Below are positions 8,249-16,813 of a stretch of DNA of 64,000 nucleotides, one piece after another. The notes beneath the pieces were generated by a model. The model was not told where the DNA came from. It saw only the letters and a program-made list of their open reading frames with translations, and searched no databases. How positions within the stretch are numbered: position 1 is the first letter of the stretch; each line of letters opens with the position of its first letter. This DNA is from DASZBX01 sp035943635 (lineage in GTDB: Bacteria; Actinomycetota; Actinomycetes; Streptomycetales; Catenulisporaceae), in contig DASZBX010000070.1 of NCBI GenBank assembly GCA_035943635.1, forward strand, positions 1-64,000, in the 5' to 3' direction. A program made the position numbers and the translations under genes.

Positions 8249-8450
8249 TCAGCGGTGCAGATCGGTCTGCAACGTCGGCAACACCTTCGCGGCGAACAGT
8301 TCGAGGGAGGCGCGGGCCAGGTCGGGGCGCATGTGGAGAAAGAGAACTGCATGCTCGCCACCTCGAACCCGCCGCAGTTCCCGTGGTACGCGCGGACCGT
8401 GTCGATGATGTCGTCCGGCGACCGTGAGGTCGAAGTCCATGAGCCGTCAC
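8249..8450 (-). pseudogene. LLM-type flavin oxidoreductase, C-terminal remnant
   Basis: On the minus strand, one frame reads SPDDIIDTVRAYHGNCGGFE and VASMQFSF, and a neighbouring frame continues HMRPDLARASLELFAAKVLP to a stop at 8249. Together these match the last ~60 residues of luciferase-like (LLM) flavin-dependent monooxygenases. The catalytic N-terminal domain is absent and a frameshift splits what remains near 8330. Nothing recognisable was found in 7988-8248. Repeat copy 3 lies 160 bases away and could have taken part in the deletion, but that is only inference. Confidence 0.6.
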
Positions 8451-8611
8451 CTCCGCGGAGCTGGGGGACCGGTGCCCGGACGCCGTCGCCGGAGGGCATG
8501 GGGGGCGGACCGTCGTGCCGACGGTTCCTCTGCCCGGCCCTCTTGACCGGCGAACCCTGGTCAGCCCCTGGCCGACCCCTAGCCCGGCTGGTCAACGCGC
8601 ACGTCGGAAGG

Positions 8612-8813
8612 CTAGGCAGTGTTGGGGAATGTCTCAAGGCGCGAATCCGGTGATCGCCGTCGCCTGGCCGTACCGCACGGAACGGCGCAGACGAGCGAGT
8701 ATGAGCCGTCCCGTGCGGCGCGCCCATGCTCGGCGCTGACCAGATTCGCCGCACCTACCAGCACAAACCGGCGGTCATGCCGTGGCCTTGACACATTCCC
8801 AAACACTGCCTAG
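8612..8813 (-). repeat. MITE-like element family A, copy 3
   Basis: A full 202-base copy in inverse orientation to copy 2, bounded by CTAG on both sides. The left end reads CTAGGCAGTGTTGGGGAATG and has lost one T of the TTT found in other copies. Over the 141 bases that can be compared with copy 1 only about two differences are seen. It ends 91 bases upstream of the thioesterase start. Confidence 0.88.
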
Positions 8814-8904
8814 GGCCTGCCAGGGGTTGCGGCCGGGCGCCCGTCCGCGGGACCGTCGGCTAAGATCGGTCGGGACATCAGCGTACGGACGGAGGCCGGT
8901 GACC

Positions 8905-9684
8905 GTGGGATCAGGGTTCGATGACGACGCGTGGATCCGCCGGTACCACCAGCCCCCCGCCGGGAGCCCGCGGCTGGTCTGCTTCCCGCACGCGGGCGGC
9001 TCGGCGAGCTACTACTTCCCGTGGTCGCGCACCCTCGCGGCCGAGGTCGAAGTGCTCGCGCTGCAGTACCCCGGCCGCCAGGACCGGATGCTGGACGAGT
9101 CCGCGGCCACGATCGGGGAGCTGGCCGACGGCGCCTATGCCGCCCTGCGCGCTCGCGGCGTGCTCGATCCGGTCGACGGCTCTCCGGTGTCGCTGTTCGG
9201 GCACAGCATGGGCGCGATCGTGGCCTTCGAAATCACCCGGCGGATGCAACGCGACGGCCTGCCCGCCCCGGCCCGCGTCTTCCTCTCCGGCCGGCGCGCG
9301 CCGGACATCTACCGGGCCACCACGCCCATCCACACCCTCGACGACGCCGGCCTGGTCGCCGAGATGAAGCGGGTCGGTGGCACCCACCAGGACGTCCTGG
9401 ACAACCCCGACCTGCAACAACTCTTCCTGCCGACCATCCGCGCGGACTACCGGGCGATCGAGACCTACCGCTACGAGCCCGGCCCGCCGATGCAGGGCCC
9501 GGTCACCGCGCTGACCGGCGACGGCGACACGGCCGTCACCCCGGACGAAGCGGCCGCGTGGGAGCGGTTCACCACCGGGCCCTTCGATCTGCGCGTCTTC
9601 CGCGGCGGCCACTTCTACCTGGAAGAACACTCCGCGGACCTGATCGACCTGGTGCGCACCGAGCTGACCAAGGGCCGGTCGTAG
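8905..9684 (+). CDS. Type II thioesterase (alpha/beta hydrolase)
   Basis: This 259-residue protein is a stand-alone thioesterase of the kind that removes wrong acyl groups from polyketide or non-ribosomal peptide carrier proteins. Family hallmarks are LVCFPHAGGSASYYFPW near residue 24, YPGRQDRM near 55, nucleophile S101 in LFGHSMGA, and the C-terminal histidine in FRGGHFYL near 235. GTG 8905 sits nine bases after GGAGG at 8891-8895; GTG 8899 in the same frame would be too close. No PKS or NRPS gene is in the window, so its partner lies elsewhere. It converges on the TetR gene, with a 12-base gap. Confidence 0.88.
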   Translation: MGSGFDDDAWIRRYHQPPAGSPRLVCFPHAGGSASYYFPWSRTLAAEVEVLALQYPGRQDRMLDESAATIGELADGAYAALRARGVLDPVDGSPVSLFGHSMGAIVAFEITRRMQRDGLPAPARVFLSGRRAPDIYRATTPIHTLDDAGLVAEMKRVGGTHQDVLDNPDLQQLFLPTIRADYRAIETYRYEPGPPMQGPVTALTGDGDTAVTPDEAAAWERFTTGPFDLRVFRGGHFYLEEHSADLIDLVRTELTKGRS

Positions 9685-9696
9685 CGGCCGCAGTGA

Positions 9697-10326
9697 CTAC
9701 AGCGGCAGTCCGTCGGCCAGCAGCTGGAGCGCGTCGTCCAGCGCCGCCATCGCGTCGAGCGTCGGATCCCCGGCCCAGCGCAGCATGACCTCCAGCATCA
9801 CCCCGAGCGCCGCGCCGGTGAACGTGAGCACGGCCGGATCGTCCGGCTCCCGCCCGACCCGCTCGGCCACCAGCCCGGACAGCAGGTCCATGCTCCGGGT
9901 GATGTTCTGCAGGCTGCCCGCCCACAGCTGCGGCACCGCCATGATCAGCAGCTCGCGGTCGCGCTCGGCCGACATCTCCGAGGCCGACAGCTGCCCGATC
10001 GAGGCGTGCACGGCCCCGCGCAGCGCCTGGACCGGGCCGTACTCGGCCGGCTGGGACCGGAAGGCGGTGACGAACACCGGGTCGTAGTCGTCCAGCACCA
10101 CCAGCTCGTCCTTGGTGGTGAAGTAGCGGAAGACCGTGCTGACCGACACCTCGGCCGCCTCGGCGATCTGCTCCATCGTGGTGTTGTCGTAGCCCTGCTC
10201 GCCGAACAGCCGCAGCGCGTGCTGGCGGATCGCCGCCTTGGTCCGGATCTTCTTGCGCTCGCGCAGTCCCACCTGAGGACGGTCCGTCTCAGACGGCTTG
10301 TCCGTATGCTGATTCTGGACGATCAC
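9697..10326 (-). CDS. TetR family transcriptional regulator
   Basis: The 209-residue protein has a typical TetR N-terminal helix-turn-helix: RKKIRTKAAIRQHALRLFGE, then TTMEQIAEAAEVSVSTVFRYF at about residues 49-70. The C-terminal ligand-binding domain is hydrophobic and helical, ending AALDDALQLLADGLPL. Its first codons overlap the 3' end of the deleted MFS gene by 38 bases, so pump and repressor formed one operon read leftwards. The paired palindromes at 10915 and 10951 in front of that operon are the probable operator. With the pump broken, the regulator may have lost its main target. Confidence 0.88.
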   Translation of the reverse strand: MIVQNQHTDKPSETDRPQVGLRERKKIRTKAAIRQHALRLFGEQGYDNTTMEQIAEAAEVSVSTVFRYFTTKDELVVLDDYDPVFVTAFRSQPAEYGPVQALRGAVHASIGQLSASEMSAERDRELLIMAVPQLWAGSLQNITRSMDLLSGLVAERVGREPDDPAVLTFTGAALGVMLEVMLRWAGDPTLDAMAALDDALQLLADGLPL

Positions 10327-10938
10327 GCTGCGGTTCCTTCACCTTATCCTGGTCGGCTTCGGGCGCCCGGTTAGGCATGAAGACTACGGCAAGCACCGCC
10401 CCCAGGACCGCCAAACCGCCGCATGCCAGGAGCACGACGTCCATACCGTGCACCAGCCCGGCCTCGATCGAGTCGGTCAGCGAGCCGAGCCGCGGCCTCG
10501 CGGCCACGGCCAGTCCGGCGAACGGGTCCTGGCGCACGGCCGCGGCCACCGGCCCGGGCCGTCCGGCCAGGTCCAGCCGGTTGCGGTAGCCGGAGTAGAG
10601 CAGCGAACCGAGCAGCGCGGAGCCGAAACCGCCGCCGACCATCCGGATCGCCTGGATCACCGCGGAGCCAGGGCGGCCAGGAGCAGCTACTTCCGCCCGT
10701 ACCGGTCGCCCAGCATGCCGCCGGGGACCATCGCCGCGGCGAACACGAGGGTGCAGGCGGCGATGAACCACTGGAGTTGCAGTGAGCTGGCGTGCAGCCC
10801 GCCGGCGAGTTCGGGCAGGGCGAGGTTCAGGATCGTCGCGTCGAAGCCGACCGCGAGCAGGGCCGGCACCAGCGCGGCCACCGCCAGCCAGCGGTTCGGG
10901 GAGGAACGAGTCATGAGAGCCAACTCTCTAACGACCAT
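10289..10938 (-). pseudogene. MFS drug-efflux transporter with internal deletion
   Basis: The 5' part encodes the first two helices of a DHA2-type (EmrB/QacA) pump: LALPELAGGLHASSLQLQWF and then the loop motif GGMLGDRYGRK, followed at once by a stop at 10687. The remainder, in another frame, resumes near the end of the protein (AIRMVGGGFGSALLGSLLYS, then VHGMDVVLLACGGLAVLGAVL) and finishes at 10289. About 300 residues between helix 3 and the last helices are missing. ATG 10938 or 10914 could be the start. A working transporter cannot be made. Confidence 0.82.
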
Positions 10939-10964
10939 TGAGTGTCTAAAGAGAGACTACTCTC
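10915..10964 (-). promoter_or_regulatory. Twin palindromic operators upstream of TetR/MFS operon
   Basis: Two copies of the dyad GAGAG-N4-CTCTC lie at 10915-10928 and 10951-10964, with 36 bases between their starts. The first abuts the ATG at 10914 and the second lies upstream of the alternative ATG at 10938. Such symmetric 14-base sites in front of a transporter-regulator operon are what TetR proteins bind, so they most likely bind the regulator encoded at 9697. This is inferred from position and symmetry only. Confidence 0.6.
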
Positions 10965-11277
10965 ATTTTTGACATTCGCCAGGGCCGCGCGACTTCGCTG
11001 GAATATCCGAACCCTGACGCGTACGGAGACTGAGCCGCTGGATGTACTGGCGCTGAACATCGAAAGCTGGTTCGATCACGCAGTAGCCGTCGAACGGCAG
11101 AAATATGACGAAAGAGCTGGTCCCGTCGCCGGATGGCACACCCGGCGCAAAGCTCGGATACCCAGTCATCCGACGTCGACTACCGGTGTCGGTAAGAGTC
11201 CGCAGCATTACCCTGACAGCGTGCTGCCGTTGCCGCGCGGCACCGACTCCGGGTTCTGACACCGTGTCGGCGAACCC
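10965..11277. other. Intergenic region without a recognised gene
   Basis: Lower-GC stretch between the decayed efflux operon and the hydrolase gene. Open frames of about 100 codons exist on both strands but show no family resemblance and no GC-biased third positions. I see no credible gene, RNA or repeat in it. Confidence 0.5.
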
Positions 11278-12126
11278 CTAGACCGAGGCGGCGAAGAACT
11301 CTCGCAGCACCGGCACGACCTGTTCCGGCTTGACTCCGTGGTCCGCGCCGGGAAGCGAGTGCCGACGCGCGTCGGGCAGAAGCCGGGTGAGCTCCTCGGT
11401 GGAATTCTGAATCCAGGCCGGGCTTTCCCCGCCGACCATCACCAGCGTCGGCACCTTCACCGAGGTCGACCACTCCTGCGGCAGCGAGGTCCCGGACATG
11501 GTGTCCGACATGATGGCCAGGTCGTAGACCGTGGTGTGCGCGAGCGCCTCCAGCGCGGACCACATCGGCGACTGGCGCATCTGCGCGATGGCCTCCTCGG
11601 GCATCTGCACAGTGTGCGCCATCCACAGGGCGACCACGTCCGCGCGCCGGTCGTCCGCAACGAGTTCGGCCAGGTGCAGCGCGAAGTTGCTCGGCACCGC
11701 GCGACGAGTGTCGTCCACGATGTAGGGCGGCTCGTACAGGGCGAGTCGGCCCATCTTGACTCCGGCGGCAGCCGCACGCAGCACGAGCCCGGCGCCCGAG
11801 GAGTGCCCGAACACGCACACCTCCCGGCCCCCGGCCTCCGCGACAATCGCGGCCAGGTCCTCGATCTCCCGCTCGACCGCGTACGGCGCGGTGTCCCCGC
11901 TGTCCCCGCGCCCCCGGCGGTCGTAGGCGTAGGCCGTGGCGTACGGCGCCAGCGCCTCGGCGAGCGGCCGGGACCCGGCCCGCTCGGAGAACGCGCCGCC
12001 GACCAGCACGACCGCCGTCAGCCCGGATCCGAACCGGTCGAACGCGATCCGGGTGCCGTCGGCCGAGACCACGCCGCCGGTCACGGTGTGCGCCGCCGCG
12101 GATCCGGATTCCGTCTCCAAGGTCAT
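11278..12126 (-). CDS. Alpha/beta hydrolase
   Basis: A 282-residue alpha/beta-hydrolase fold protein. The nucleophile is S110 in VFGHSSGAG, the oxyanion region VLVGGAFSER lies near residue 40, YDRRGRGDSG near 68, and the catalytic histidine is in LPGADHGVKPEQ near the C-terminus. Together these fit esterase/lipase-like or peptidase-like members that act on small substrates. No signal peptide is present, so it acts in the cytosol. The ATG at 12126 begins MTLETESG. It stands alone between the TetR region and the sortase operon. The natural substrate cannot be predicted. Confidence 0.85.
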   Translation of the reverse strand: MTLETESGSAAAHTVTGGVVSADGTRIAFDRFGSGLTAVVLVGGAFSERAGSRPLAEALAPYATAYAYDRRGRGDSGDTAPYAVEREIEDLAAIVAEAGGREVCVFGHSSGAGLVLRAAAAGVKMGRLALYEPPYIVDDTRRAVPSNFALHLAELVADDRRADVVALWMAHTVQMPEEAIAQMRQSPMWSALEALAHTTVYDLAIMSDTMSGTSLPQEWSTSVKVPTLVMVGGESPAWIQNSTEELTRLLPDARRHSLPGADHGVKPEQVVPVLREFFAASV

Positions 12127-12293
12127 GACCGTGCTCCCATCCCGTTCGTCGGCCCGGCTGCGGACGCCCGGCCGTTGAATCGGCCCTTTAGCGCCACCCT
12201 AGCCCGGCTCCCGGACCGGCGCGCGGCGGCCGGATCCGGCCGTTGGCCGCTCGCGGCCACCCTACTGCGGGGCACCGACAAGAACGCCGCGGG

Positions 12294-12983
12294 TCATGCC
12301 GCGTTGTCGAGCCGCGCGAAGACGATCAGGTTGTCAGAATAACTGCCGTCCACCAGCGAACCGGAGCAGGTGATCAGCCGCAGCTCGCCGTCCGGGCTCG
12401 GGCCGTACACCGCGGAGGTCGGGAACTCGGACTTCAGGTCGCTGGCCATGCCGGTGACGTGGTAACTCACCGTCGTCCCGGTGCTGAGCACGATGCTGAT
12501 CTCGTTGCCGACCTTCAGTTCGCGCAGTCCGTAGAATACGGCCGGGCCCTCGGCCGAGTCCAGGTGCCCGGCGATCACCGACGGCCCGGGCTGGCCGGGC
12601 AGCGCGCTGCCGGTGTACCACCCGGCCTGGTTCACCTGGGTCGGCACGGCCAGCGCGCCGGTCGTGGTCAGGCCCAACTCCTGTACCGGCGCGTCCACGT
12701 GGATCTGCGCGATCTCGATCCGGACCGGCCGGATGCCCGGGGTCGGCGTCGGGGTGGGCGTGGCCGCACCGGACGAAGCGCTCCCGTCCCCGGCGCTCTG
12801 ACCTGCGGTCGGCCGGCTGTTCGCCGCGGCCGAAGCCTGGGCCGTGCGAGCAGAGTTGTACGACAGCAGGCTGGAGCCCAGCTTGGCCCCGCCGACCCCG
12901 GTCAGGCCGAGGCCGAGCACCGTGAGCAGGATGAACGCCGCCCGGCCGTGCGGACGGGCGTGCTGGGGCCAGTGGCGTCTCAT
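12294..12983 (-). CDS. Class F sortase
   Basis: A 229-residue membrane-anchored transpeptidase that would attach proteins to the cell wall. Residues 14-34 form an N-terminal signal anchor, followed by an Ala/Ser/Thr/Pro-rich linker to about residue 85. The sortase domain has H140 in VIAGHLDS, C206 in RLITCSGS and R224 in IVFARL as the catalytic His-Cys-Arg set. The compact domain and actinobacterial setting point to class F. It is the last gene of a three-gene operon, 13 bases after the DUF4397 gene, which probably encodes a substrate or partner. Confidence 0.9.
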   Translation of the reverse strand: MRRHWPQHARPHGRAAFILLTVLGLGLTGVGGAKLGSSLLSYNSARTAQASAAANSRPTAGQSAGDGSASSGAATPTPTPTPGIRPVRIEIAQIHVDAPVQELGLTTTGALAVPTQVNQAGWYTGSALPGQPGPSVIAGHLDSAEGPAVFYGLRELKVGNEISIVLSTGTTVSYHVTGMASDLKSEFPTSAVYGPSPDGELRLITCSGSLVDGSYSDNLIVFARLDNAA

Positions 12984-12996
12984 CCCCGGCCGCGCC

Positions 12997-13983
12997 TCAT
13001 CGCGGGTCGCCCGAACGGCGCCAGCCGCGCACCGCGTAGACCGTGGTGCCGAGCCCGACCAGCAGGACCGCGCCCCACAGGCCGTCTACATCGGGCAGGC
13101 TCGGCGGCGCGATCGGCGCGGCGACCGAGACCGGATGCGGCGCGGTGCCGCCGAGCCCGGTCTGCACGCCGCCGGTCGGCGCGACCGTCACCCCGGTCGC
13201 GTCGGTCAGGTCGAGCACCTTCAGGCCGCCGGCCGAGGAGTCCAGCACCACGAGCGTGTGGCTGGACGCCGCGGCCAGTTCGACCTGGCTGTCGGTTGAC
13301 GTGGTCGGCGTCTTCAGCGTGATCGACCACGCGCCCGGGGCCACCGACTCGTAGTCGGTCACCTTCGGGAAGCGCAGGTCGGTGGCGAGGTCGCCCTGCG
13401 CGCCGGAGACGCTGACGGTCGGATTGGCCAGCGAGGCCTCGATCAGCCGGACGCCCGCCTTGCCGACCGGCGCCTGCACCTGGTCGGTCAGCACGTCCAG
13501 GGTCAGCGCGCTGAAGGTGCCGAGCCCGGCGACCGTGTACGCGCCGCCGGACTTGACCGTGACGTTCGTGCTGATCACCGGGTTGGTGCTCGCGGAAGCG
13601 CCGGCCGCCCGCATCGCCACGGTGTAGATCCCGGGCGTCACGGCCTGGTAGGGCGACGCCGTGCCGTAGCTGACATGGGTGAGCACGAGCTGCGCGGTGT
13701 GCCCGCCGAAGGGATAGAGGTAGACGTCCACGGCCGGGGTGTTCGGCGAGAGGTGGGCCAGCCGGATCCACCCGGTGCCCGACGCGGCCGACGCCGCGGA
13801 CCCGCTCAGCTGCGCGGCGAAGACCAGCGTCAGCGCGGCCGCGGCGGCCAGGACGCGGCTGCTCCGACGGCCTGTTCGGCGCGCGATCCTACTGCTGTCG
13901 GGCAAGGTCGGGAGTATTCGCCGCAGCCACATGCCTGCTCGCGAACTCCTTGCCTGCTCTGGGTTTCCCGGCCGCGGATTCAC
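12997..13983 (-). CDS. Secreted DUF4397 domain-containing protein
   Basis: The 328-residue product carries an N-terminal signal sequence (basic RRTGRRSSR, hydrophobic run, AASAAS cleavage region near residue 68) and a beta-rich DUF4397 domain, seen in WIRLAHLSPNTPAVDVYLY and SYGTASPYQAVTPGIYTVAM. A second repeat starts near GKAGVRLIEASLANPTVSV. The C-terminus has a hydrophobic helix and an RGWRR tail preceded by LPDVDG, resembling a cell-wall sorting signal of unusual spelling. GTG 13983 is preferred: GGAGG lies nine bases upstream and its GTGA overlaps the stop of the upstream gene. A later ATG at 13932 is possible. Confidence 0.82.
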   Translation of the reverse strand: MNPRPGNPEQARSSRAGMWLRRILPTLPDSSRIARRTGRRSSRVLAAAAALTLVFAAQLSGSAASAASGTGWIRLAHLSPNTPAVDVYLYPFGGHTAQLVLTHVSYGTASPYQAVTPGIYTVAMRAAGASASTNPVISTNVTVKSGGAYTVAGLGTFSALTLDVLTDQVQAPVGKAGVRLIEASLANPTVSVSGAQGDLATDLRFPKVTDYESVAPGAWSITLKTPTTSTDSQVELAAASSHTLVVLDSSAGGLKVLDLTDATGVTVAPTGGVQTGLGGTAPHPVSVAAPIAPPSLPDVDGLWGAVLLVGLGTTVYAVRGWRRSGDPR

Positions 13984-15809
13984 TGCGTTCCACCTCCGAG
14001 CAGGCCGAGTGGCCCGGGTTGCGCAAAGATGACTTCCAGCCCGGTGGCAGCCGGAGCGGTGCCCGGTGTGCCCGGCGTCGTGCCCGCGCCGGGCTGCTGC
14101 ACCTCGGCCACGATGCCCGACGGTCCGACCGACAACGGCTCGAACGGCGCCTGCTGTGCGGACACCAGACTCTTGAGCGCGGCCGCGGCCGGGCTGCCGC
14201 CGGTGGCCGGCTGGCCGTCGATCGTGCTGATCACCACGCCCGCGGACGGAATGGACGGCCCCGCGCCCGGCCCCGGCGGGGTGAACGCGGAGACCGTGAT
14301 CGAGTGCCCGCCGACCAGCAGTGCGAGCAGCGAACAGATCCGGGAGTCGACCATGCCCGCCGACAGCTGCGCCTGCGCGGCCGGGCTGAGGGTGAGCGCC
14401 GGGTTGTGAAAGAGCGCCAGGCCCGCCTGCATCCGGGAGGCCAGGTCCGCTGCGAGCTGCTGGCCGTACTCGGTCGGCCCGACCAGCGCGACCGTCTGCA
14501 CGATGGCCAGCTGTGCGTCCGCGCCGAAGACGGCCAGCGGCTGGGAGGCCTCGACGGTCGAGAGCCGGGGCCCGGCCAGCTGCCGCAGCAGGGCGGTCTG
14601 CACGACCACGTCGGCCTGTTCGACGTCGGCGATCCCGGTCCGCACGGTGATCAGCGAACTGGCCGGGAACCCGTGCGAGCGCAGGAGCCCGCACACGGTC
14701 ACGTCGCACGCGACCACGTGTTCGGGGCCGACGTTGTCGATGATCCAGGAGACCGCGGCGGCGACGGCCGGACCACTGGCCGGGTCGGGCGCGGCGGCAG
14801 TCGGGGCCGGGGGCGGCGCGGCCGAGGCCTTGCGCCCGCCGAGGTTGGCGCCGAGCACCGCGGCCGAGCCGGCCAGGACCAGGGCCAGCACGATCGCGAC
14901 CAGCCACCAGCGCAGGGACGGCCGGGCGCTGAGCCGGATCGCCCGACGCCGCCCCGGCTGGGCGGCGCGCGGCGGTGCCGGGTCGGCTGCCGGGTTCTCG
15001 GCCTTCGGCGCCTTCCCGGGCTTGACGGATTTCTCGGCCTTGGTCGGGGCCGCGGCTTCGGCTGACGCACCAGACGCACCAGACTCGACAGGCTTAGCTC
15101 GCGCGGCAGATTCGGTCGGCGCAGCCCTGATATCAGGAGCCTGTGCTTTGGCGGTCGACTCCGCGGATACCGTTCGCGCGGAAGGAGAACTCATCGGCCG
15201 CTGCGCGATGGATCCGCCCGCGGAACGTCCGCCCACGCGCGGCCCCGGAACTGCCGAGGGTCCGGCCGAAGGCGGCTGCGCGGTAGGCGGCGCCTTCATT
15301 TCCGGCGTCGGCGCGGCCTCGGCCTGCGCGCCGGCGGCCTGCGTGGTGACGGGCCGTTTTCCCTTGTCCCTGCCCCGGTCCTTGTCCTTCCGCTTGCGGG
15401 ACGGCAGTGCGGCAGTCTTGGTCGCCTGGGCATCGGCTTCGGCATCGGTGTCCGCGTCGGCGGAGTGTGTCGCGTAGAACGAATCGAGCGCGCGCCGCAG
15501 CTGGGCGACCGGGATGGCCGGCTTGATCCGCTGCTCGCCGTCGTCGGTGCGAATCCAGTTCTCGTCCACGTACGAACGCCGCCCGGGCGCGGCCTCCGGC
15601 TGCGGCGGCTCCGGCGGCGAATCCCGTCCCGGGGCAACGGATCGCGGTGCGTTCCGGCGGGGCGGCAGCGGGATCGTGGGTGCGTGGGCGACCGAGAAGC
15701 CGTCCCCCTCGCCGGGTTCGGGGTACGCGTCCTCGCCGGACGGCGGCCGGTCCGGCTCGCCGGACGCGGGAACGACCCGCGGTTGGAACGCTTCGTCGGA
15801 CATGCTCAC
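13980..15809 (-). CDS. Large membrane-anchored hypothetical protein of sortase operon
   Basis: A 609-residue protein with three parts. Residues 1 to about 295 are low-complexity, rich in Pro, Ala, Lys and acidic residues, and probably disordered and cytoplasmic. A single transmembrane helix (LRWWLVAIVLALVLAGSAAVLGANL) follows around residue 300. The outer domain of about 280 residues contains AVSWIIDNVGPEHVVACDVTVC and an EYGQQLAADLASRMQAGL segment. I know no named family, but membrane proteins of this kind recur beside DUF4397 and sortase genes. It is the first gene of the operon, with a good promoter at 15934-15963. GTG 15809 or ATG 15803 may be the start. Confidence 0.7.
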   Translation of the reverse strand: MSMSDEAFQPRVVPASGEPDRPPSGEDAYPEPGEGDGFSVAHAPTIPLPPRRNAPRSVAPGRDSPPEPPQPEAAPGRRSYVDENWIRTDDGEQRIKPAIPVAQLRRALDSFYATHSADADTDAEADAQATKTAALPSRKRKDKDRGRDKGKRPVTTQAAGAQAEAAPTPEMKAPPTAQPPSAGPSAVPGPRVGGRSAGGSIAQRPMSSPSARTVSAESTAKAQAPDIRAAPTESAARAKPVESGASGASAEAAAPTKAEKSVKPGKAPKAENPAADPAPPRAAQPGRRRAIRLSARPSLRWWLVAIVLALVLAGSAAVLGANLGGRKASAAPPPAPTAAAPDPASGPAVAAAVSWIIDNVGPEHVVACDVTVCGLLRSHGFPASSLITVRTGIADVEQADVVVQTALLRQLAGPRLSTVEASQPLAVFGADAQLAIVQTVALVGPTEYGQQLAADLASRMQAGLALFHNPALTLSPAAQAQLSAGMVDSRICSLLALLVGGHSITVSAFTPPGPGAGPSIPSAGVVISTIDGQPATGGSPAAAALKSLVSAQQAPFEPLSVGPSGIVAEVQQPGAGTTPGTPGTAPAATGLEVIFAQPGPLGLLGGGTQ

Positions 15810-15933
15810 ACCCCCCAGCGGCGCCGTGCGAGGACGGGGACGATCGTCGGGGTTCCGGCGGAGCCCGGTCCGGGAGATCGGCCGGCCGGTCCACCGGCAC
15901 CGTGGGCCGGGCCGGTGCGGCGATGCCAGCCGG

Positions 15934-15963
15934 AGTATAGCCCGACACCCTGCAGCGACTCAA
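15934..15963 (-). promoter_or_regulatory. Sigma-70-type promoter of the sortase operon
   Basis: On the minus strand, TTGAGT (15958-15963) and TATACT (15934-15939) are separated by 18 bases, close to the vegetative consensus and the best promoter match I found in the window. Transcription would start near 15927, giving a leader of about 118 bases before the GTG at 15809. Confidence 0.65.
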
Positions 15964-16239
15964 GGTCGTGACACAGAGTGGAGAGACGATGACGTGACGT
16001 CGACAACCGTGATCCCGCCGCGCGGAAGAGTAAAACGGTAGGAAGCACACGCAAGCGAGTCACAGTTCGCACTCGCTCATAAAACTACCTGCCACTATCA
16101 TCCCCCTGCATACCAACCCACGGATGGCTCTGCGTCGACCGATCCGATTCACCGGTCACGGTAGCGTATGAACCCGTGTTCAGTAGGCGCTATGCGGAAA
16201 GACTCGGACGCGGCCGGTCCCGCGCCGCGTTCCGCCCGT
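15964..16239. other. Intergenic region, lower GC, no gene recognised
   Basis: This stretch between the sortase operon promoter and the GNAT stop codon has a lower GC content than the surroundings and no open frame with actinobacterial codon bias. It may hold upstream regulatory sequence for the operon, but I see no specific motif. Confidence 0.4.
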
Positions 16240-16695
16240 TCATCCCAGTGGCTTGACCCACCGGGACCACTCGTCCTCGCGGTGGTAGCCGGCCGCGGAC
16301 CAGGCGTGGTGTGCCAGGGTATTGTGATCGAGAACCATCGCGTCGGCCCGTCGTCCGCCCAGCGTCTTGAATCGCTCCTCGGCGGCTGTGAGCAGTAGCG
16401 ACGCGACTCCCCGGCGGCGATGCGCGGGGGAGACCGCGAGGCGGTAGAGATGGCAGCGCCAGCCGTCGAATCCGACGATGACCGTGCCGACGATCTCCGC
16501 GGCCGCGCCGGCCTCCGCGGCCGCATCGACCCCGACCGATTCCGCGAGCAGCAACGCCTCCGGGTCGCGCGCGATCAGGGTGGCCACGCCCGCCGGGTCG
16601 TCGCTCACGCTCGTGCCCTCCGCGGCGACGGCCCAGAACGCCAGCACGGCATCGACGTCGGCTCCGACCGCGGCCCGGATTCGCAGTTCGCTCAT
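16240..16695 (-). CDS. GNAT family N-acetyltransferase
   Basis: A 151-residue GNAT acetyltransferase. The acetyl-CoA-binding motif is VSPAHRRRGVASLLLTAAEE (residues about 89-108), preceded by WRCHLYRLAV and followed by the conserved LDHNTLAHHAWSAAGYHRE block. The N-terminal IRAAVGADVDAVLAFW is the usual first helix. It is cytosolic and of standard length, starting at ATG 16695. The substrate is unknown. It is transcribed away from the Rsm22-like gene, with about 118 bases between the two starts. Confidence 0.87.
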   Translation of the reverse strand: MSELRIRAAVGADVDAVLAFWAVAAEGTSVSDDPAGVATLIARDPEALLLAESVGVDAAAEAGAAAEIVGTVIVGFDGWRCHLYRLAVSPAHRRRGVASLLLTAAEERFKTLGGRRADAMVLDHNTLAHHAWSAAGYHREDEWSRWVKPLG

Positions 16696-16813
16696 GAGCC
16701 CGAGTCAATCAGCGGCCGCCGGGCGCGGCAAACCGTTTTGGCCCGTGCTCCCGGTACCATCGGACGTCGGCCGAAGGCGGGACAAACCGCCCGGACAGGG
16801 AGAAGAGCGCGAG

